The notes under the pieces: model-generated | What the model was told of the DNA's origin: nothing | The model's database searches: none | What the model saw: the letters and a program-made list of their open reading frames with translations, nothing else | Assembly: GCA_945876565.1 (NCBI GenBank) | Contig: CAMCOS010000021.1 | Coordinates: 1-41,590, forward strand | Length of the DNA: 41,590 bases | Source: Lautropia mirabilis | Lineage (GTDB): Bacteria; Pseudomonadota; Gammaproteobacteria; Burkholderiales; Burkholderiaceae_B | Reading direction: 5' to 3' | Made by a program: the position numbers and the translations under genes | In this document: piece after piece, positions 39,729 to 41,590 of the stretch | How positions within the stretch are numbered: the first letter of the stretch is position 1 | Layout of the letters: every line of letters begins with the position of its first letter

Positions 39729-40559
39729 ATGTTTGACTGGCTGCTTCCGATCGCTCGGGACGCGGGGGGCGCCATCATGCAAATCTACCGTCAGGCCCAA
39801 GCACACCCGGCGGGCTCGAGCAGTGCGCTGGTGCACCACAAGGCTGACCAGTCACCTTTGACCGCGGCTGATCTGGCTGCGCATCAGATCATTGCCGAGG
39901 GTCTGGCCCAGCAAACACCGAAGGTGATGTTGATATCGGAGGAGTCTTTTAGGCCTGAGCAGATGCTGGATTTGGATCAAGCCACAGCGCCGTTTTGGTT
40001 AGTGGATCCGCTTGATGGCACTAAGGAGTTTCTGTCGGGCACGGGTGAGTTCACGGTGAATCTGGCCTTGATTCACCAGCGCAAGCCCGTGCTTGGTGTG
40101 GTGTATCAACCCACCACGCATGAGCTGTTTTTTGGTGGAAAGGGCTTAGGGGCTTGGCGCCAGTGTGGTCAAGTGGGTAAGACTGAATGCCCAGACTCGG
40201 AAGTGATTGCGGTTGCACCCAGAAATAGTCCGCCATGGCGCGTGTTGGCAAGCCGCAGCCACCTAGGGCCACAGACGCAGTCTCTGATTCAGCGCATGGG
40301 TCAGACCGAGCTATTGCAGGCGGGCAGTTCGCTCAAGTTTTGTAGAATTGCCATGGGCTTGGGAGATTTCTACCCTCGGTTGGGTTTTACCAGTCAATGG
40401 GATACAGCCGCGGCACAAGCAGTGCTTGAGGGTGCTGGTGGCCACGTGATTGATATTCGTGGCGAGGCTTTGCGTTACGGTCAGGCTGACATCATCAACC
40501 CGGATTTCCTGGCTTCGGCCTTGCCCTATCAAGCGGTTCGGCGCTGGTGGGGGCTTTAG
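39729..40559 (+). CDS. cysQ: 3'(2'),5'-bisphosphate nucleotidase CysQ
   Basis: CysQ hydrolyses 3'-phosphoadenosine 5'-phosphate left by sulfate assimilation. The 276-residue product is an inositol-monophosphatase fold: N-terminal LLPIARDAGGAIMQIYR, the metal-binding SEE at about 70-72, and the motif LVDPLDGTKEF with Asp93 and Asp96. The second motif WDTAAAQAVLEGAGG is also present. ATG 39729 aligns with the E. coli start; ATG 39684 is a possible longer start but adds residues unlike the family. It lies between the etf terminator and the ISL3 element and probably has its own promoter. Confidence 0.93.
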   Translation: MFDWLLPIARDAGGAIMQIYRQAQAHPAGSSSALVHHKADQSPLTAADLAAHQIIAEGLAQQTPKVMLISEESFRPEQMLDLDQATAPFWLVDPLDGTKEFLSGTGEFTVNLALIHQRKPVLGVVYQPTTHELFFGGKGLGAWRQCGQVGKTECPDSEVIAVAPRNSPPWRVLASRSHLGPQTQSLIQRMGQTELLQAGSSLKFCRIAMGLGDFYPRLGFTSQWDTAAAQAVLEGAGGHVIDIRGEALRYGQADIINPDFLASALPYQAVRRWWGL

Positions 40560-40693
40560 AGCTTGTGGATGGCGGTTTCGTATTCGGCACTTTGGTCTAG
40601 ATACACGACAGGAGCGTATCGTTAACTGCGCTTCGATGCGCAGCCCAGCACGGCAGCGATCAAGTGATCGATGCCACGTGTCTGTTTTTTTGT

Positions 40694-41590
40694 GGCTCTT
40701 TTGAAAAACGAGTGGGTTAGCTAGCAAATGTGTTCACTTTGGATAAGTCGAGTTTGCCAGCCAGCAAGAAGATCACAGCGCGTATGGTGGTGAACCTTCC
40801 GTAACCACGCGCCTTGCGCTTGGCGGGGCTTGAAACAGGCCATTGATGGCCTCGATAAAGCCATTGGTCTGACGGGTTCTCGCCCAAGCAACAATGCCCT
40901 CCAAGTGGGATCGAATCATCTTGGCCACGTCTTTCATGGGCTCGACTTTGGATCTCATGACATTGACTGTCCATTGCCAGAGCGTGCCACGCATGACGTT
41001 GATTTGTTTGTAGTCGAGAATCTCTCGCAACTGTTCCCGGTAGACCCAGGCCCGTGCCGTGCGCTTGGTGGCAACTTGTGCAAGTAGTCCCTGCAGACTC
41101 GTTTTGGCATCGGGTTTGAGTGACTCAACGTCTTTAAGCAAACTCCAGCGCAGGCCTTTGAGTGAAGCGTCTGTGCGTTGTTCAATACGACGCGTCTTGT
41201 CTAGTGCCTTGCTGGCATGGGCGATGACATGGAACTTGTCAAACGTGATCGTGGCAATCGTGTCATTGGGTAGGTTCGTTTCTACGCCCTTGATAAAAGC
41301 CGGCGACATGTCGATGGAGGCAGTCTCAACCGCCGCAGGGTCACCGCCGTGGTTCTTAAAGTCCTCGGCGAAGGCCTCCAGCGTATCTGCACCACGGCCC
41401 TCGGCAACAAACAAGACTCGGCGCTCAGACGCGTCTGCCACCAGCGTGACGTAGTTGTGCCCCCGTGCCCGCGAGGTCTCATCAACCGCCAAGCGCTTCA
41501 CCTCGGAGAAGTCAGCTTGTGCCAGTGCCAAGTCGACATACTTGACGCAAATCGCATTGACCTTGTACCAACTCAACCCGACGATTCGAG
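40694..41590 (-). mobile_element. ISL3-family insertion sequence (left end beyond window)
   Basis: The IS-end-like sequence GGCTCTTTTGAAAAACGAG begins at 40694, matching the GGCTCTT start of ISL3 family ends. It is 23 bases outside the transposase stop. Host-like sequence with a T-run lies beyond it (40686-40693, TTTTTTGT, where an 8-base target duplication would be). The element fills the rest of the window, so its other end and the matching duplication are not visible. Confidence 0.75.
40717..41590 (-). pseudogene. ISL3-family transposase, frameshifted and partial
   Basis: ISL3 transposases are DDE enzymes for cut-and-paste transposition. The visible 270 or so codons show RLAVDETSRARGHNYVTLV (first Asp), TASIDMSPAFIKGVE (second Asp) and RTRQTNGFIEAINGLFQ (Glu region). 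After GLFQ the frame runs into APPSARR and stops at 40773. A different frame carries the real C-terminus PAKRKARGYGRFTTIRAVIF, then LLAGKLDLSKVNTFAS ending at 40717. Joining them needs a two-base insertion, or one-base loss, at GCCCCGCC (40822-40829, minus strand). The reading frame remains open upstream to the window edge (RIVGLSWYKV), so the 5' end is missing. Confidence 0.85.

Noticed and set aside
40626-40691. Terminator after cysQ (CTGCGC/GCGCAG hairpin and a later T-run)
   Set aside because: The hairpin and the T-run are about 40 bases apart, so they do not form a standard terminator; part may be the IS target site.

Overview
The window reads as chromosomal DNA of a betaproteobacterium, most likely Burkholderiales near Alcaligenaceae/Bordetella. 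This is inferred from gene content and order: smc-zipA-ligA, a bioMNY biotin-uptake operon, gyrA-serC-pheA-hisC-tyrA-aroA-cmk, then rpsA-ihfB-lapA-lapB-hldE(kinase half)-hldD-cysM. A short barrel-less OmpA, the split HldE and many GTG starts fit the same group. GC content looks moderate. No rRNA or tRNA gene and no CRISPR array was seen.

Layout. 1-251 (-): the N-terminal end of a TPR protein, followed by a 566-base spacer. 0.8-9.0 kb: lplT (-) divergent from smc-zipA-ligA (+), i.e. phospholipid salvage, chromosome condensation, divisome and DNA ligation. 9.1-11.2 kb (-): a tightly overlapped operon msrB-yciB-bolA-parvulin. 11.2-13.2 kb (+): bioM-bioN-bioY. 13.2-16.6 kb (-): gph, a decayed IS607-type element (frameshifted TnpA piece joined to a truncated TnpB), an orphan hicB, ubiG and ompA. 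gph and ubiG are usually close neighbours in this group (from memory), so the IS607/hicB block looks like an insertion. 17.1-26.2 kb (+): gyrA, serC, then pheA-hisC-tyrA-aroA-cmk with overlapping start and stop codons, a compact route from phosphoserine and shikimate to aromatic amino acids and CMP. 26.2-27.0 kb (-): a YdcF/ElyC-like membrane protein placed between cmk and rpsA. 27.2-35.6 kb (+): rpsA, ihfB, a nucleotide-sugar epimerase, lapA-lapB, the heptose kinase and heptose epimerase genes (LPS inner core and LpxC control), a ComEA-like protein and cysM. 35.6-36.8 kb (-): mltB, only 9 bases from a divergent HDAC-family deacylase. 37.9-39.6 kb (+): etfB-etfA with a strong terminator. 39.7-40.6 kb (+): cysQ. 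40.7 kb to the end (-): an ISL3-family insertion sequence with a frameshifted transposase that runs off the window.

Most of the window is conserved housekeeping sequence. The unusual material is: the IS607 relic, whose TnpB lacks the zinc-ribbon cysteines but keeps the visible RuvC acidic residues; the HicB antitoxin without an adjacent HicA toxin; a cluster of short perfect tandem repeats (7-, 9- and 13-base units) in spacers, at stop codons and once in frame inside hldD; a GyrA with Gln at the Ser83 quinolone position; and a perfect hairpin near the start of the rpsA leader. I do not see a complete new defence or mobile system.
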